Both the position numbers and the translations under genes were made by a program. Below the pieces are notes generated by a model that was not told the DNA's origin, did no database searches, and worked only from the letters and a program-made list of their open reading frames with translations. A stretch of DNA of 64,000 bases from CAWJFJ01 sp963800065. GTDB taxonomy: Bacteria > Actinomycetota > Acidimicrobiia > Acidimicrobiales > UBA8190. Positions within the stretch are counted from its first letter, which is position 1, and each line of letters begins with the position of its first letter. The DNA lies in contig CAWCZO010000007.1 of assembly GCA_963800065.1 (NCBI GenBank), forward strand, positions 62,001-126,000, written 5' to 3'. Below are positions 8,603-17,747 of the stretch, piece after piece.

Positions 8603-10822
8603 GTGATGAGGATGCGTATCCTCCGACGCACCGTTCAACTTCTGCTGGCCCTCCTCGCCGTCCTCGGGATCGTGGGGGTCACAGGTGAGGCGAGCTCGGC
8701 GGCGGACAGATCCGGTCCGGTACGGGGACACTTCGCCTTCGGGTCTGACTGGCCCGCGTACCACCACGACGACCTCGGAACAGGTGTCGACCCGAGCGGT
8801 ACCGATCTCTCGCCGGCGAGAGCGGCATGGAGCGCCACCCTTGACGGTCCGGTCTTCGGAGAGCCCCTGGTCGAGGCTGGACGCGTCATCGTCGCCACGG
8901 AGAACGACACCGTCTATGAGCTCGCCGCCGACACGGGACAGGTGCTGTGGGCGACGCATGTCGGCACGCCGGTGCCCGAGTCGGACCTGCCCTGCGGTGA
9001 CATCGGACCGACGGTGGGGATCACGGGTACGCCCGTCATTGACCCGTCGCGCTCGGAGGTGTTTGCCGTAGCGGACGAAGACAACGGGGGCTCTATCGGG
9101 CACTTTCTGATCGGGCTGGACCTTTACTCGGGTGCCGTTCTGCTCAGAGAGCCCGTTGACCCGGCCGGAACGAATCCGGCCAACGAGCTCCAGAGGACCG
9201 GTCTGGCCCTCGACGACGGTCAGGTGATCTTCGGAATGGGGGGCAACGACGGTGACTGCGCTCAATACTGGGGCTTTGCGATCGCCGTGGGCGAATCAGG
9301 CGGCACGGCGCATGACTTTCAGGTCGACTCCGTCGCCGGTAACCACGCGGGGGCAATCTGGATGGGAGGAGCGGCGCCGATCGTCGATGACCAGGGGAAC
9401 GTCTGGGTGGCGAGCGGCAACGGTTTCGGCTCCAACCCCGCGCCCGGCAATCCCAGTGATTCGAGCGATGCCGTCCTCGAGCTGACACCCAGCATGCAAC
9501 TCGCCAGCTACTTCGCCCCTTCCTCCTGGCAGAACGACAACAACAGCGACTTCGACCTCGGCTCCTCCTCGCCCGCGCTGTTGTCGAACGGAGTCGTCTT
9601 TCAGGCGGGGAAGTCCCAAACCGGATACCTCGTCAACCAATCGCATCTCGGTGGCGTCGGCGGCCAGTCCGCCATTCTGGATCCGGGCTCGTTCTGCGGG
9701 AATGATGTCGACGGCGGAAATGCGATCGACGGAAACGTCGTCTACGTCCCGTGCATGGCCGGCATCGAAGCCGTTCAGGTCTCGTCGAGCACCTCGGCAA
9801 CCGTCCTGTGGCAGACGCCCACCGGATCGCCGGGACCGGCCATCGTGGCCGGCGGCCTGGTGTGGACGATCAAGGGTGGCACCCTGTACGGGTTGAACGC
9901 TGTCAACGGCACCACCGTGCAGTCGTTCTCCCTGACGGGCGAGGCCAACCACTTTCCGACCCCCACCGTGGCCGACGGTCTCCTGCTGGCGCCCGAGTCG
10001 GACGGTGTGGCGGCGTTCGAGGGACCGGCGGGATTGCCGCCACCACCGCCGGCGCCGCCCCCACGGCCCGGATACTGGTTGGCCGCGCGCGACGGCGGTG
10101 TCTTCTCGTTCAACCCGCCGTTCGAGGGATCGGTGCCCGGGCTCGGGGTCCACGTGAAGAACATCGTCGGGATGGCCTACGACGCGGCCACCGGCGGCTA
10201 CTGGCTGGTGGGCAGCGACGGCGGCGTCTTCGCCTTCGACGCCCCGTTCGAGGGATCGGTGCCCGGGCTCGGGGTCCACATAAACGACATCGTCGGGATG
10301 GCCTACGACGCGGCCACCGGCGGCTACTGGCTGGTGGGCAGCGACGGCGGGGTCTTCGCCTTCGACGCCCCGTTCGAGGGATCGGTGCCCGGGCTCGGGG
10401 TCCACATAAACGACATCGTCGGGATGGCCTACGACGCGGCCACCGGCGGCTACTGGCTGGTGGGCAGCGACGGCGGCGTCTTCGCCTTCCACGCCCCGTT
10501 CCAGGGATCGGTGCCCGGGCTGGGTGCCCACATCGACAACGTGGTGGGCGTGGCCGGCGACCCTTCCACCGGCGGTTACTGGCTGGCAGGTCGCGACGGC
10601 GGCGTCTTCGCCTTCGACGCCCCGTTCGAGGGATCGGTGCCCGGGCTCGGTGCCCACATCGACAACGTGGTCGGGATGACAGCCGACGCCTCCAGCGGCG
10701 GCTACTGGCTGGTGGGCAGCGACGGCGGCATCTTCGCCTTCGACGCCCCGTTCGCCGGATCGCTAGGCGGGCTGACGCTCGACCAGCCCGTGGTGGCGAT
10801 GGCCGCCCCTCCTCCTCCGTGA
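8603..10822 (+). CDS. Exported PQQ-like propeller protein with six C-terminal 41-residue repeats
   Basis: A 739-residue exported protein. A signal peptide (basic head, hydrophobic core of about 20 residues, cleavage near 'ASSAADR') precedes an eight-bladed quinoprotein-like propeller at about residues 45-480. Visible blades include 'VIVATENDTVYELAADTGQV', 'GTPVIDPSRSEVFAVADEDN' and 'GGTLYGLNAVNGTTVQSF'. No catalytic residues of a PQQ dehydrogenase are evident. A Pro-rich hinge (about 480-489) leads to six tandem repeats of the type 'GGYWLVGSDGGVFAFDAPFE' + 'GSVPGLG', which look like propeller strands too. The start is set at GTG 8603 by the TACCGT box. Likely a surface or adhesion protein; function not known. 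Confidence 0.78.
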   Translation: MMRMRILRRTVQLLLALLAVLGIVGVTGEASSAADRSGPVRGHFAFGSDWPAYHHDDLGTGVDPSGTDLSPARAAWSATLDGPVFGEPLVEAGRVIVATENDTVYELAADTGQVLWATHVGTPVPESDLPCGDIGPTVGITGTPVIDPSRSEVFAVADEDNGGSIGHFLIGLDLYSGAVLLREPVDPAGTNPANELQRTGLALDDGQVIFGMGGNDGDCAQYWGFAIAVGESGGTAHDFQVDSVAGNHAGAIWMGGAAPIVDDQGNVWVASGNGFGSNPAPGNPSDSSDAVLELTPSMQLASYFAPSSWQNDNNSDFDLGSSSPALLSNGVVFQAGKSQTGYLVNQSHLGGVGGQSAILDPGSFCGNDVDGGNAIDGNVVYVPCMAGIEAVQVSSSTSATVLWQTPTGSPGPAIVAGGLVWTIKGGTLYGLNAVNGTTVQSFSLTGEANHFPTPTVADGLLLAPESDGVAAFEGPAGLPPPPPAPPPRPGYWLAARDGGVFSFNPPFEGSVPGLGVHVKNIVGMAYDAATGGYWLVGSDGGVFAFDAPFEGSVPGLGVHINDIVGMAYDAATGGYWLVGSDGGVFAFDAPFEGSVPGLGVHINDIVGMAYDAATGGYWLVGSDGGVFAFHAPFQGSVPGLGAHIDNVVGVAGDPSTGGYWLAGRDGGVFAFDAPFEGSVPGLGAHIDNVVGMTADASSGGYWLVGSDGGIFAFDAPFAGSLGGLTLDQPVVAMAAPPPP
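10072..10810 (+). repeat. six 123-bp in-frame tandem repeats
   Basis: Six units encoding about 41 residues each. The second and third units (about 10197-10442) are almost identical at DNA level and even share the rare ATA codon in 'VHINDIV'. That points to recent duplication or gene conversion rather than ancient divergence. Confidence 0.85.
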
Positions 10823-10845
10823 CGTACGACCCGGTCCGGCCAGGC

Positions 10846-11421
10846 TCAGCCGTCGCGCACAATGAGTAGGGAGGCGTCCGGCCAGACGTATCTGTGGCCC
10901 AAGGCTGTTCCTCCGCCGGGAAACGGCCCCCGCAGAGAACTCTCGACCCTCGTACCTCCCCGGGCGTCGTAGAAGGACTGGGCCGCTTTGTTCTGGTCGA
11001 GCACCCATAGGTAGATGGGACCCGGTGGCCGCTGCCGAAGGAGTCCGAGAGCGGCTTCGGACATCAGGCGGGTGCCGATTCCCGCGCCTTTCAGATCGCT
11101 TCTCACGTGGAGATTGTCGAGAAGCGCTCCCCATGTCGGATCGTGGTCGAACACGGTGTGGGCGAAACCGCAAACCTTTTCGCGGCAATCGGCGACCACG
11201 GTGTACTGGTCCCGACGGGGAGGAGCAAGGCGATCGGTCCAGACCTGAAGGCGATCGGCGACGACGTCACCGTCAAGGTATGAGTCCAGGTAGGCGCCGC
11301 GGTAGTGGAGTCTCCAACTGTCGGCGTGAAGGGTGGCGACGGCGTCGGCGTCGTGTTCGACAGCCTCTCGGTAGGTCACGACGGCGTCCGCTCGGTGTCG
11401 CTCGGACCGGGTGCCGGCCAC
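10846..11421 (-). CDS. GNAT-family N-acetyltransferase
   Basis: Transfers an acetyl group from acetyl-CoA to an amine; the acceptor is unknown. The GNAT fold is recognised from 'DADAVATLHADSWRLHYRGA' (strand 1, helix 1), 'LDNLHVRSDLKGAGIGTRLM' (the acetyl-CoA pyrophosphate loop, K-G-A-G-I-G) and 'IYLWVLDQNKAAQSFYDARG' (strand 5 and helix 4, with the usual N-x-A-x-x-F-Y pattern). 191 residues is a typical single-domain length. The GTG start is preceded by GAGGAGG at 5 nt. It ends 23 bp from the convergent upstream gene and is monocistronic. Confidence 0.88.
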   Translation of the reverse strand: MAGTRSERHRADAVVTYREAVEHDADAVATLHADSWRLHYRGAYLDSYLDGDVVADRLQVWTDRLAPPRRDQYTVVADCREKVCGFAHTVFDHDPTWGALLDNLHVRSDLKGAGIGTRLMSEAALGLLRQRPPGPIYLWVLDQNKAAQSFYDARGGTRVESSLRGPFPGGGTALGHRYVWPDASLLIVRDG

Positions 11422-11616
11422 GGCAGCCTCCTCATCGATCCTGGCATTGGCACCGTGCCGAAGCCGGCTGCCGGACCGTCGACGGGCCAGGTCCCTCAGG
11501 TCACTCTGGATGAACGGCGCTCAGGATACTGCGCTGTGCCAGGGAGCCGGGCACCGGGTCCTGGCCGCAGGGACTTGCGAACGCTCAGACTCCGCCCCCT
11601 TGCCATCCGAGGCGCC

Positions 11617-11823
11617 TCAAGTTGTCCCGGGACTTGCCGAAGGGTCGCGTCTGAAGATGTAGAGCCGGCCGTTTCCGTCAAAGGCGGCCTGTGACTCCAC
11701 GTACTCCCATCCTTCCTTGGCCCTGTCGTTGAGCATCATCTGGAGACCACCCATGCCGGCGGTGTTCTTGTAGGTGTGCCCAGCGCCCAATTGTTGGATG
11801 TCGTATTGCCATTGAGTGGTCAT
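11617..11823 (-). CDS. DUF4177 family small protein
   Basis: A 68-residue protein. 'WQYDIQQLG', 'MLNDRAKEGWEYVESQAAF' and 'NGRLYIFRRD' match the layout of DUF4177: a first strand, a helix ending in the hallmark 'EGWE', then a hydrophobic strand ending in 'FRR'. Function of the family is unknown. The ATG is placed by a TACCGT hexamer 7 nt upstream with no Shine-Dalgarno; a longer reading frame upstream of it lacks coding character. Confidence 0.75.
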   Translation of the reverse strand: MTTQWQYDIQQLGAGHTYKNTAGMGGLQMMLNDRAKEGWEYVESQAAFDGNGRLYIFRRDPSASPGTT

Positions 11824-12187
11824 GGTGACGACGGTATCGCCACGGCCGGTGGGTCCCCGGTCAGGCACGGAACAGGTCCGTGACCTGGTTACCTTCATGG
11901 TGCGATGGCGCGAAGGCCGGGTGATGACGACGTCGGGTACACCGGCACTTCGGCATCGCTTGCCTATGGCACACATTCGGTTGAAAGTCTCGCCGGAGCC
12001 ACCACGGGACCGACAGTTACTGCCGCCAGTCGTCGGAAAACGTCGCCATCGACGGAGCCACCGTCGCCCGACGGCGTCCAGCTCCGACGAAACAGAATTG
12101 ACACTTGATCGGTCCGTCCCGCTGGGCGAAACTGACCCGCATCCTCATCTAGTTGTTGCGGCAGGAATAATCCGAACGGGGGTTCAA
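11824..12187. other. 364-bp intergenic region
   Basis: Lies between a minus-strand DUF4177 gene and a plus-strand exported protein. It holds the TACCGT -10 candidate of the DUF4177 gene at 11831-11836 (minus). A TTGACA hexamer at 12098-12103 could be a -35 for the downstream gene, but I see no -10 at the right spacing. Nothing else is recognisable. Confidence 0.5.
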
Positions 12188-12838
12188 ATGACTCGGAAAG
12201 TCCTTCTCGTCTTCGTAGCGACCGCGTTGCCGCCGATTCTTTTGATGACGGTGGGATCGGGCGTCGCCCAGGCCGCTCGGACGAATCCTGTCGTTCAGCC
12301 CGGCAGCGTGACATGTGCGAACGATTGGACCGGCAAGATCACCTTCGCCCCGCCTCTCAAGACCGGCGGTACCGCCCTGTCTGAGGTGTTCACGGTCAAG
12401 GCGACCTTGGGTAACACCGCCAATCCGTGCGTCACCACCGCCGGCACGGTCGAGCTCGGAACGATCAAAGGAAAGCTCAAGTTTGTGGTTCCTGTCCCTG
12501 GTGGCGCCAACAACTGCACGACCATCTTCGGCGGTGGCCCGCGTGTTCCCGTTCCCGCCTCCAAGTTCAAGTTGACCTGGCTCGCTCCGGGTGCGCCGAG
12601 TGTCTGGAAGAAGCTTCCGCTCTTCTCGGTCGTCGGCACCTTGGGCGCCCCGTCTACCCTCACCGTCCATGGCGGCAAGGTGATCGGCTCGTTCGCCTCG
12701 CCACCGCCACCTCCACCCAGCGCGAGTCTCTCCGGGCCGTTGGCGGCTTGGGCGGGTGGAGCGATTACCGCAGCGTGCGGGACGGTAGCCGGACTGGCCG
12801 CCCTGCCGTTGAGTGCGCCCTCCACAGGAACCTGGTAG
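12188..12838 (+). CDS. Exported protein of unknown function (single shared beta domain)
   Basis: 216 residues with a clear signal peptide ('VLLVFVATALPPILLMTVGS', cleavage near 'AQAA'). The mature part has the order 'VTCANDWTGKITFAPPLKTG', then strand-rich segments with paired Cys, then 'IGSFASPPPPPP', and ends with 'AACGTVAGLAALPLSAPS'. The same order ('CSKVTGNVTFDPPL' through 'AACEASGGLASATISGSASL') forms the C-terminal domain of the beta-helix protein at 57-59 kb, so this is a stand-alone copy of a shared extracellular domain. The start ATG has GGGGG 5 nt upstream. No enzyme motif is visible. Confidence 0.72.
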   Translation: MTRKVLLVFVATALPPILLMTVGSGVAQAARTNPVVQPGSVTCANDWTGKITFAPPLKTGGTALSEVFTVKATLGNTANPCVTTAGTVELGTIKGKLKFVVPVPGGANNCTTIFGGGPRVPVPASKFKLTWLAPGAPSVWKKLPLFSVVGTLGAPSTLTVHGGKVIGSFASPPPPPPSASLSGPLAAWAGGAITAACGTVAGLAALPLSAPSTGTW

Positions 12839-13017
12839 TCCCAGCAAGTATCCCGACGGTTCGTAAGGCGCCGATGTCCTTCTGGATCCCGGCGCCAGGG
12901 ATCGGCGGCTCTCTTCCTCCAGACTGTTGATCGTTCTTCGACGGCCCATAGAGGCATGTCGACGGTCTGACCCCTGGGACGGGAGCACGGTGACACGCGC
13001 ATCGGGGGAGGCGACGG

Positions 13018-13656
13018 ATGGGGGTTCCGGGAAGGGCAACTTCAGGGGCAACGATCCTGGTTCTCGTGCTCCTGACGGTGGGTGCTGCCTCTCTATCGAC
13101 CACCTCGATTCCGCCCACCTCGACGACAACCACGGTCCCGCCAGCAATTTCCGGCGGCCCCGTCTCGCTCTTGGCAGACGGGGTCGGGACGGCTCTCTTC
13201 GGAGAACCTGAATCCAGGGTTATAACCGTCCTCGACAGGACCTTTGGACGTCCGACGGCGACGAACTACCTGACGAATCCAGGCAATTGTGGGATTGGCG
13301 CCATCGTGAGATGGGGAGAGATTTCGACTTTCTATTCGCAGGGTACTTTTACCGGTTATCGGGCTCTCGGATCGAATGCCTCGTACCCCTCGGGAGGGGG
13401 GTTCTACGCCGGTGGGGTGGGGAATCAGGGAGTAACCCGAGCGGGCCTGCGGGTGGGAGACACTCTTGACCGGGCACGAGCGCTGTACGGTTCATCGTTG
13501 ACAACCTCCGCTGCGCAGGGCGGTTCATGGTCGGTGCAGACGTCTGCCGGAGAGCTGCGCGGGTACCTTTCTGGCGTCGTCGGCCACGCGTCGATGCCAC
13601 TTCTCATCGACAGCATCGGTGCGGGGAATGTCGGCTGTCCCGCGGTATCACCCTGA
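13018..13656 (+). CDS. Exported hypothetical protein
   Basis: 212 residues. An N-terminal hydrophobic segment (about residues 10-26) serves as signal peptide or anchor, followed by a Ser/Thr/Pro linker and a globular domain of about 150 residues. 'NCGIGAIVRWGEISTFYSQG' and 'VTRAGLRVGDTLDRARALYG' are the most family-like stretches; the second resembles a motif common in actinobacterial secreted proteins of unknown function. GGGGGAGG lies 6 nt before the ATG. It follows the preceding exported gene by 179 bp on the same strand. No function can be assigned. Confidence 0.65.
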   Translation: MGVPGRATSGATILVLVLLTVGAASLSTTSIPPTSTTTTVPPAISGGPVSLLADGVGTALFGEPESRVITVLDRTFGRPTATNYLTNPGNCGIGAIVRWGEISTFYSQGTFTGYRALGSNASYPSGGGFYAGGVGNQGVTRAGLRVGDTLDRARALYGSSLTTSAAQGGSWSVQTSAGELRGYLSGVVGHASMPLLIDSIGAGNVGCPAVSP

Positions 13657-13981
13657 TCTCCTCCCATCGGGAGGCTCCACCCTGCCCGGAGGTGCGCTAC
13701 CCGATGGACACCTTCCGACCCAACCACCGCTTTGCGTTCGCATGCGGCATCGTTGTCCGAGTACTCCGGAAGAGATCGTCACCGTCGCAGGGACTAGGAC
13801 GCTCGGCACCGACACCACCTGAGTTTCGCTTGCAAACGTCATTGTGGTTGCTTAGATTCGTTTGCGAGATTTGTCGTTGCGGACAAGGATTGACCGCAAC
13901 TGACACGAGTTGTCTCTGGAGCTCTTTGGATCCGTTGCCCGGGGACGGCTGCGAGCAGTCAGAAGTAGCGGGAGGGGGGCG
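13657..13981. other. 325-bp intergenic region with two inverted repeats
   Basis: Visibly lower in GC than its surroundings over about 13820-13920. Contains CTTGCAAACG (13829-13838) facing CGTTTGCGAG (13859-13868), 9 of 10 pairs over a 20-nt loop. A perfect hairpin follows: GTTGCGG (13876-13882) and CCGCAAC (13894-13900) with an 11-nt loop. They may be operators or a terminator for the upstream gene. No reading frame is convincing. Confidence 0.5.
13876..13900. repeat. perfect 7-bp inverted repeat with 11-nt loop
   Basis: GTTGCGG / CCGCAAC about 80 bp upstream of the exported protein start at 13982. It has no T-run on either side, so an operator is as likely as a terminator. Confidence 0.45.
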
Positions 13982-15043
13982 ATGAGGAGGTCTTGGTGGT
14001 TCGGGACGTTCGCCATGGCGGGGGCGATCGTCATGGCGGGGACGTTGGTCATGACGAGCGAGTCGTCCTTCGCAGCCGACGGGCTCAACGGCCCGACGGG
14101 GGCGAGGTGGCAGGAAGCCGTCGCCAACCTCCCTCTGCCGGGGGAAGGGTGCTTCACTGCCGCCTATCCCGCGCTCGAATGGCATGCCACCCAGTGCAAG
14201 GTCGCGCCGGAAGTTCCATTCGAACCGGTGATGACGAATCAATCGGCGTCCGCCACGCTTGCAACGAAACCCGTTGGCAACGGAAACGACTACTCGGCTG
14301 TGGTGACTGGTCCGATTACCGAGGCAGCAGGATCATTTGCCAACGTGAGCCCGGATGTCACCGAGAAGGGCCAGTACGACGGCAGCGGATCGAAGCGCGC
14401 AAACACTTTCTCTCTCCAGCTCAACACGCAATTCTTTACCGGGTCGCCGGCGTGCTCAGGAAGTAGCAAACCGAGCAAGTGTCTGGGCTGGCAACAGTTC
14501 GTCTACGACACGCACTCAGACACCGTGTTCATGCAATATTGGCTGATTGACTACAGCGCAACGTGCCCGGCGCACTGGTTCTCGTATCAGAGTGACTGCT
14601 ACACCAATAGCCCGGCGAGTACGTTCACCGGCGGCGCCCTCACCGCCGCGGAGCTGGCCACAGCGAAGCTGTCGGGATTCGCCAATCTGGGCGGCAATGA
14701 CGAAGTGGAGTTGTCGAATGGCTCCCACGTCAGCAGCGTGGACAACCCTGACAGCGTGCTCGATCTTGCGCAGAGCTGGAACACCACCGAGTTCGGTGTC
14801 TTCGGTGATGCAGGTGGCGGCCAGGCGAAATTCGGCAAGAAGACGACACTGGAGACGCAGACGGCGCTCTCCAGCGCCAGCCTGGCGGCCCCAGAGTGTG
14901 TGAAGGAAGGCTTTACCGGGGAGACGAACAGCCTCGAGCTGACCGACACTCCGGCACTCGGGACTGTAGCGACGCCCACGATGGGCTCCGAGCAGACCAA
15001 TCGCACTACTGAGCATGCGAGTTGCGCCACCGCTCCTGGCTGA
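13982..15043 (+). CDS. Exported protein of a widespread uncharacterised secreted family
   Basis: 353 residues with a signal peptide ('GAIVMAGTLVMTSESSFAAD'). The mature protein includes 'CFTAAYPALEWHATQC', 'VGNGNDYSAVVTGPITEAAG', 'FSLQLNTQFFTGSPACSG', 'CLGWQQFVYDTHSDTVFMQY', 'QSWNTTEFGVFGDAGGGQA' and 'ECVKEGFTGETNSLEL'. I recall this motif order from secreted hypothetical proteins of other actinobacteria and of plant-associated proteobacteria; no function is known to me. Several Cys pairs suggest disulfides. A purine-rich GGGAGGGGGG lies just before the ATG. Base composition of gene and leader is lower in GC than the housekeeping genes to the right, hinting at transfer. Confidence 0.72.
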   Translation: MRRSWWFGTFAMAGAIVMAGTLVMTSESSFAADGLNGPTGARWQEAVANLPLPGEGCFTAAYPALEWHATQCKVAPEVPFEPVMTNQSASATLATKPVGNGNDYSAVVTGPITEAAGSFANVSPDVTEKGQYDGSGSKRANTFSLQLNTQFFTGSPACSGSSKPSKCLGWQQFVYDTHSDTVFMQYWLIDYSATCPAHWFSYQSDCYTNSPASTFTGGALTAAELATAKLSGFANLGGNDEVELSNGSHVSSVDNPDSVLDLAQSWNTTEFGVFGDAGGGQAKFGKKTTLETQTALSSASLAAPECVKEGFTGETNSLELTDTPALGTVATPTMGSEQTNRTTEHASCATAPG

Positions 15044-15147
15044 ACATCGTGGCGGAAGGTCCGGGTGCCTCCCCGATCGCCGTAGAGGGACTTGTTACAC
15101 ACCAGACGGCGGCGATAGTTCGAGGGGAAGAACGGGGTCAGTAGTCC

Positions 15148-16647
15148 ATGTGGGTACGAAGACGCCGTCAATCGCGGCCCACGGCCGCCGAGGGGGCCGT
15201 CTCAGACCACGGGGCCAGCCGCGTGGGTGCCGGGACGGCCAGGGCTCCCGCTCGGCGGCACATCTCCTGGACGGCGTTGGCCATGATGACGGTGGGATCC
15301 GTCGGCTATCTGGGGTCCGCACCGGCCACGTCGGTCTTCGGCCTCGCCTCGGTGTTCCTGTACGTCCTCCCTGCATTCGTGTTCCTGGTGCCCGTCTCCC
15401 TGGTCGCCGCTGAGTTGGCGTCAGGCTGGCCGGGTGGTGTCTACAACTGGGTACGAGAAGGTGTGTCCGCCCCCATGGGGCTCCTGGCCGTCTGGTGCGA
15501 GTTTGCACAGACGATTTTCTATTACCCCGCCCTGCTCGCCTACGTCGCCGGGACGCTCGCCTACGTCATCGATCCGAGTCTGGCCGGCAATGGCGTCTAC
15601 AACGCTGTCGTCATCATTGTCCTGTTCTGGGGCGGCGTCATCATCTCCTCGCGGGGGCTTGGACTGGTGGCCAAGCTCTCCTCGAGTGGAGCGCTGATCG
15701 GGACCTTGATCCCGGGGGCGATCCTCGTCGCCCTCGGCATCGCCTACCTGCTGCAGGGAAACCACTCGGCTGCCCCGATGAACACGCACCATCTCCTGCC
15801 GGCGTGGACAGGTATCGCCAGTGTCGTCCTGGTCGTCAACAGCTTCTTCACCTATGCCGGTATCGAGGTGAATGCCGTGCACGTTGACGACCTCCGGAAC
15901 CCGAGTCGGGAATTCCCGAAGTCCATCTTCCTCGCCATGGCACTGGTCCTCGCCATCTTCATTCTCCCCACGCTGGCGATCGCTTGGGTGGTCCCCGAAA
16001 AGAAGATCAGCTTCACGGCGGGTGTCATGCAAGCCTTCAACGGTCTCTTCGCGGACTTCGGGATGAAGTTCGCGGTGCCGCTGGTGGCCATCGCTCTTGT
16101 GATCGGGGCCCTTGCCGGAATGATGTCCTGGCTCTGCGGTCCCTCCGAGGGCCTGCTCAGGATCGGGCGCGAGCAGGGCTTTCTCCCTCCCTTCTTTCAG
16201 AAGGTGAACCGCAGGGGGATCGAGCTACGCATCCTCACGGGACAGGCGATGGTGATCACCGTCATCGCCCTGCTCTATGCCTTCGTACCGGACGTCTCGC
16301 GCGCCTACTGGGTATTCGCCGTGATGGCCACCCAGGTCTATCTCATCATGTACGTCCTGATGTTCATTGCCGCCGTCCGGTTGCGCCGATGGCAGCCGGA
16401 CCATGCCCGCGGGTATCGTGCACCGGCTCTCGGCATTCTGTGTCTCGTCGGTGCTCTGTCGTCGGTGGCCGCTCTGGTCATCGGCTTCATCGCTCCGTCG
16501 CAGTTCGGTCACTCGGACCGGCTGGTCTATGCCCTCCTCATACTGGGAGGGATACTCGCCATCGGGATCGCTCCGCCGCTGTTCCTGGATCGGGTTCGCA
16601 AGCCGGGATGGAAGGTCGCCGGCAGCGCCCCGACCCCCGAGTTCTGA
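15148..16647 (+). CDS. APC-superfamily amino-acid permease
   Basis: A 499-residue inner-membrane transporter with about 12 hydrophobic segments. The first segment has the helix break expected in the APC fold ('ALAMMTVGSVGYLGSAPATS'), followed by 'SLVAAELASGWPGGVYNWVR', the conserved substrate-path motif of amino-acid antiporters related to glutamate/GABA exchangers. 'FFTYAGIEVNAVHVDDLRNP' in segment 6 matches the family's 'G.E..A.....NP' pattern. The substrate is probably an amino acid or amine, not determinable further. A cytoplasmic head of about 35 residues rich in Arg precedes the first helix. No operon partner: it is convergent with the Fn3 gene downstream. Confidence 0.88.
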   Translation: MWVRRRRQSRPTAAEGAVSDHGASRVGAGTARAPARRHISWTALAMMTVGSVGYLGSAPATSVFGLASVFLYVLPAFVFLVPVSLVAAELASGWPGGVYNWVREGVSAPMGLLAVWCEFAQTIFYYPALLAYVAGTLAYVIDPSLAGNGVYNAVVIIVLFWGGVIISSRGLGLVAKLSSSGALIGTLIPGAILVALGIAYLLQGNHSAAPMNTHHLLPAWTGIASVVLVVNSFFTYAGIEVNAVHVDDLRNPSREFPKSIFLAMALVLAIFILPTLAIAWVVPEKKISFTAGVMQAFNGLFADFGMKFAVPLVAIALVIGALAGMMSWLCGPSEGLLRIGREQGFLPPFFQKVNRRGIELRILTGQAMVITVIALLYAFVPDVSRAYWVFAVMATQVYLIMYVLMFIAAVRLRRWQPDHARGYRAPALGILCLVGALSSVAALVIGFIAPSQFGHSDRLVYALLILGGILAIGIAPPLFLDRVRKPGWKVAGSAPTPEF

Positions 16648-16755
16648 CCTCCCCCGCTCACCTCGGCAGGAACTGCATCACGGGGGCCGTTGAACGATCT
16701 GTAGAAGCAAGTCTGGACGATGTCATGCCAAGAGTTCCAAGTCAGCCAGGACGAA

Positions 16756-17541
16756 TCAGGTTGGGAGGTAAAAGACGTTCGTATCGGGGGTCGAGCCGAG
16801 TACAGCGTCGGACGGGTTCGAGAGAGTCACCGTCACCGAGGGATAGCACGGTACATCGGCCCCGTTGTCGCAGCCGCTAAGGGTGGTGGGGTCGACCGTG
16901 AACGGGATCGTGACCGTTGTCTGGCCCGGCGCGAATGTGATGGTGCCCGAGCTCGGGCTGAACGACGACGCTGCCCCTGCCCATGCCGCCCAGTACAACA
17001 GCGCTGATGGCCCGTCCGACGTAGTGAAATCGACCTGGACGGTATTCGATGTGGGGGCACTGAGCGTCGCCGCCACCGCTTCGGATGGGTAGGTGAAGAC
17101 GCTGTCCGCATCGAACGACGCTTCGGGCGGCGATGCCGTCGGTCGGACCTTCGCCGATCCGGGATGGCCCTCACCCTTGACGTTCAATGCCCGGACGCGG
17201 ACCTTGTAGAGATGTCCATTGGTGAGCCCGGTGACCGTACAGGTCGTCGCCGTCGTCGTGGTGCAGCTCTGGCTGGCAGCCGTCACCGCGTAACCGGTGA
17301 GGGGGGAGCCGCCGTCGGATACCGGCGCGCTCCATGACACCAGTGCACTGCCGTTGCCGGGCAACGCCGTGACCCCGGTCGGAGCTCCGGGCTTCTTGAC
17401 GGCGGAACCGTGGGCATCGGCGGGAAGGCTCACACCGATTGTGAGGAGCACGTTCAACATGAACCCCGGTGCGAGCGACCGGAAAACCTTGCCGCTGCGA
17501 GCCGGGAGATGACGGCGAATCCGATCTGACCCGAGGCCCAT
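16756..17541 (-). CDS. Exported Fn3-domain protein with a Calx-beta-like C-terminus
   Basis: 261 residues. A signal peptide at about 18-45 precedes a fibronectin type III domain: 'GAPTGVTALPGNGSALVSWS', 'DGGSPLTGYAVTA' and 'TCTVTGLTNGHLYKVRVRAL', the usual strands A-G. A second beta domain follows, with 'GTITFAPGQTTVTIPFTV' and 'SVTVTLSNPSDAVLGSTPDT', a pattern seen in Calx-beta modules. Such proteins mediate surface contacts or modulate polysaccharide-acting enzymes; no catalytic part is present here. The ATG at 17541 is preferred because AAAGGGGAAGGA lies just upstream. Confidence 0.75.
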   Translation of the reverse strand: MGLGSDRIRRHLPARSGKVFRSLAPGFMLNVLLTIGVSLPADAHGSAVKKPGAPTGVTALPGNGSALVSWSAPVSDGGSPLTGYAVTAASQSCTTTTATTCTVTGLTNGHLYKVRVRALNVKGEGHPGSAKVRPTASPPEASFDADSVFTYPSEAVAATLSAPTSNTVQVDFTTSDGPSALLYWAAWAGAASSFSPSSGTITFAPGQTTVTIPFTVDPTTLSGCDNGADVPCYPSVTVTLSNPSDAVLGSTPDTNVFYLPT

Positions 17542-17747
17542 GTCCTTCCCCTTTCGCGTCGGGCTGGGGTGGCAGCCTCGGCGAGAACGGGTCGAACTCC
17601 GGTTGTAATGCCCAGCCAGGTTTGACCGTCTCCGTCCAAGAAATCGGCCCAACGGACACGTGTGGTCTGTTCGTGGTCTGGTGCCCTTGTTTGATGCTTT
17701 ACGTGTTGGCCACCGACCCCGAAACGGGACTGACCAGCGAAAATCAT

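Noticed and set aside
10072..10810. Possible CRISPR array or satellite DNA from the regular 123-bp periodicity
   Set aside because: Units are adjoining with no spacers and keep one reading frame coding beta-strand repeats; it is a coding repeat.
12098..12126. TTGACA as a full sigma-70 promoter for the gene at 12188
   Set aside because: A perfect -35 match, but no acceptable -10 lies 16-19 bp downstream.
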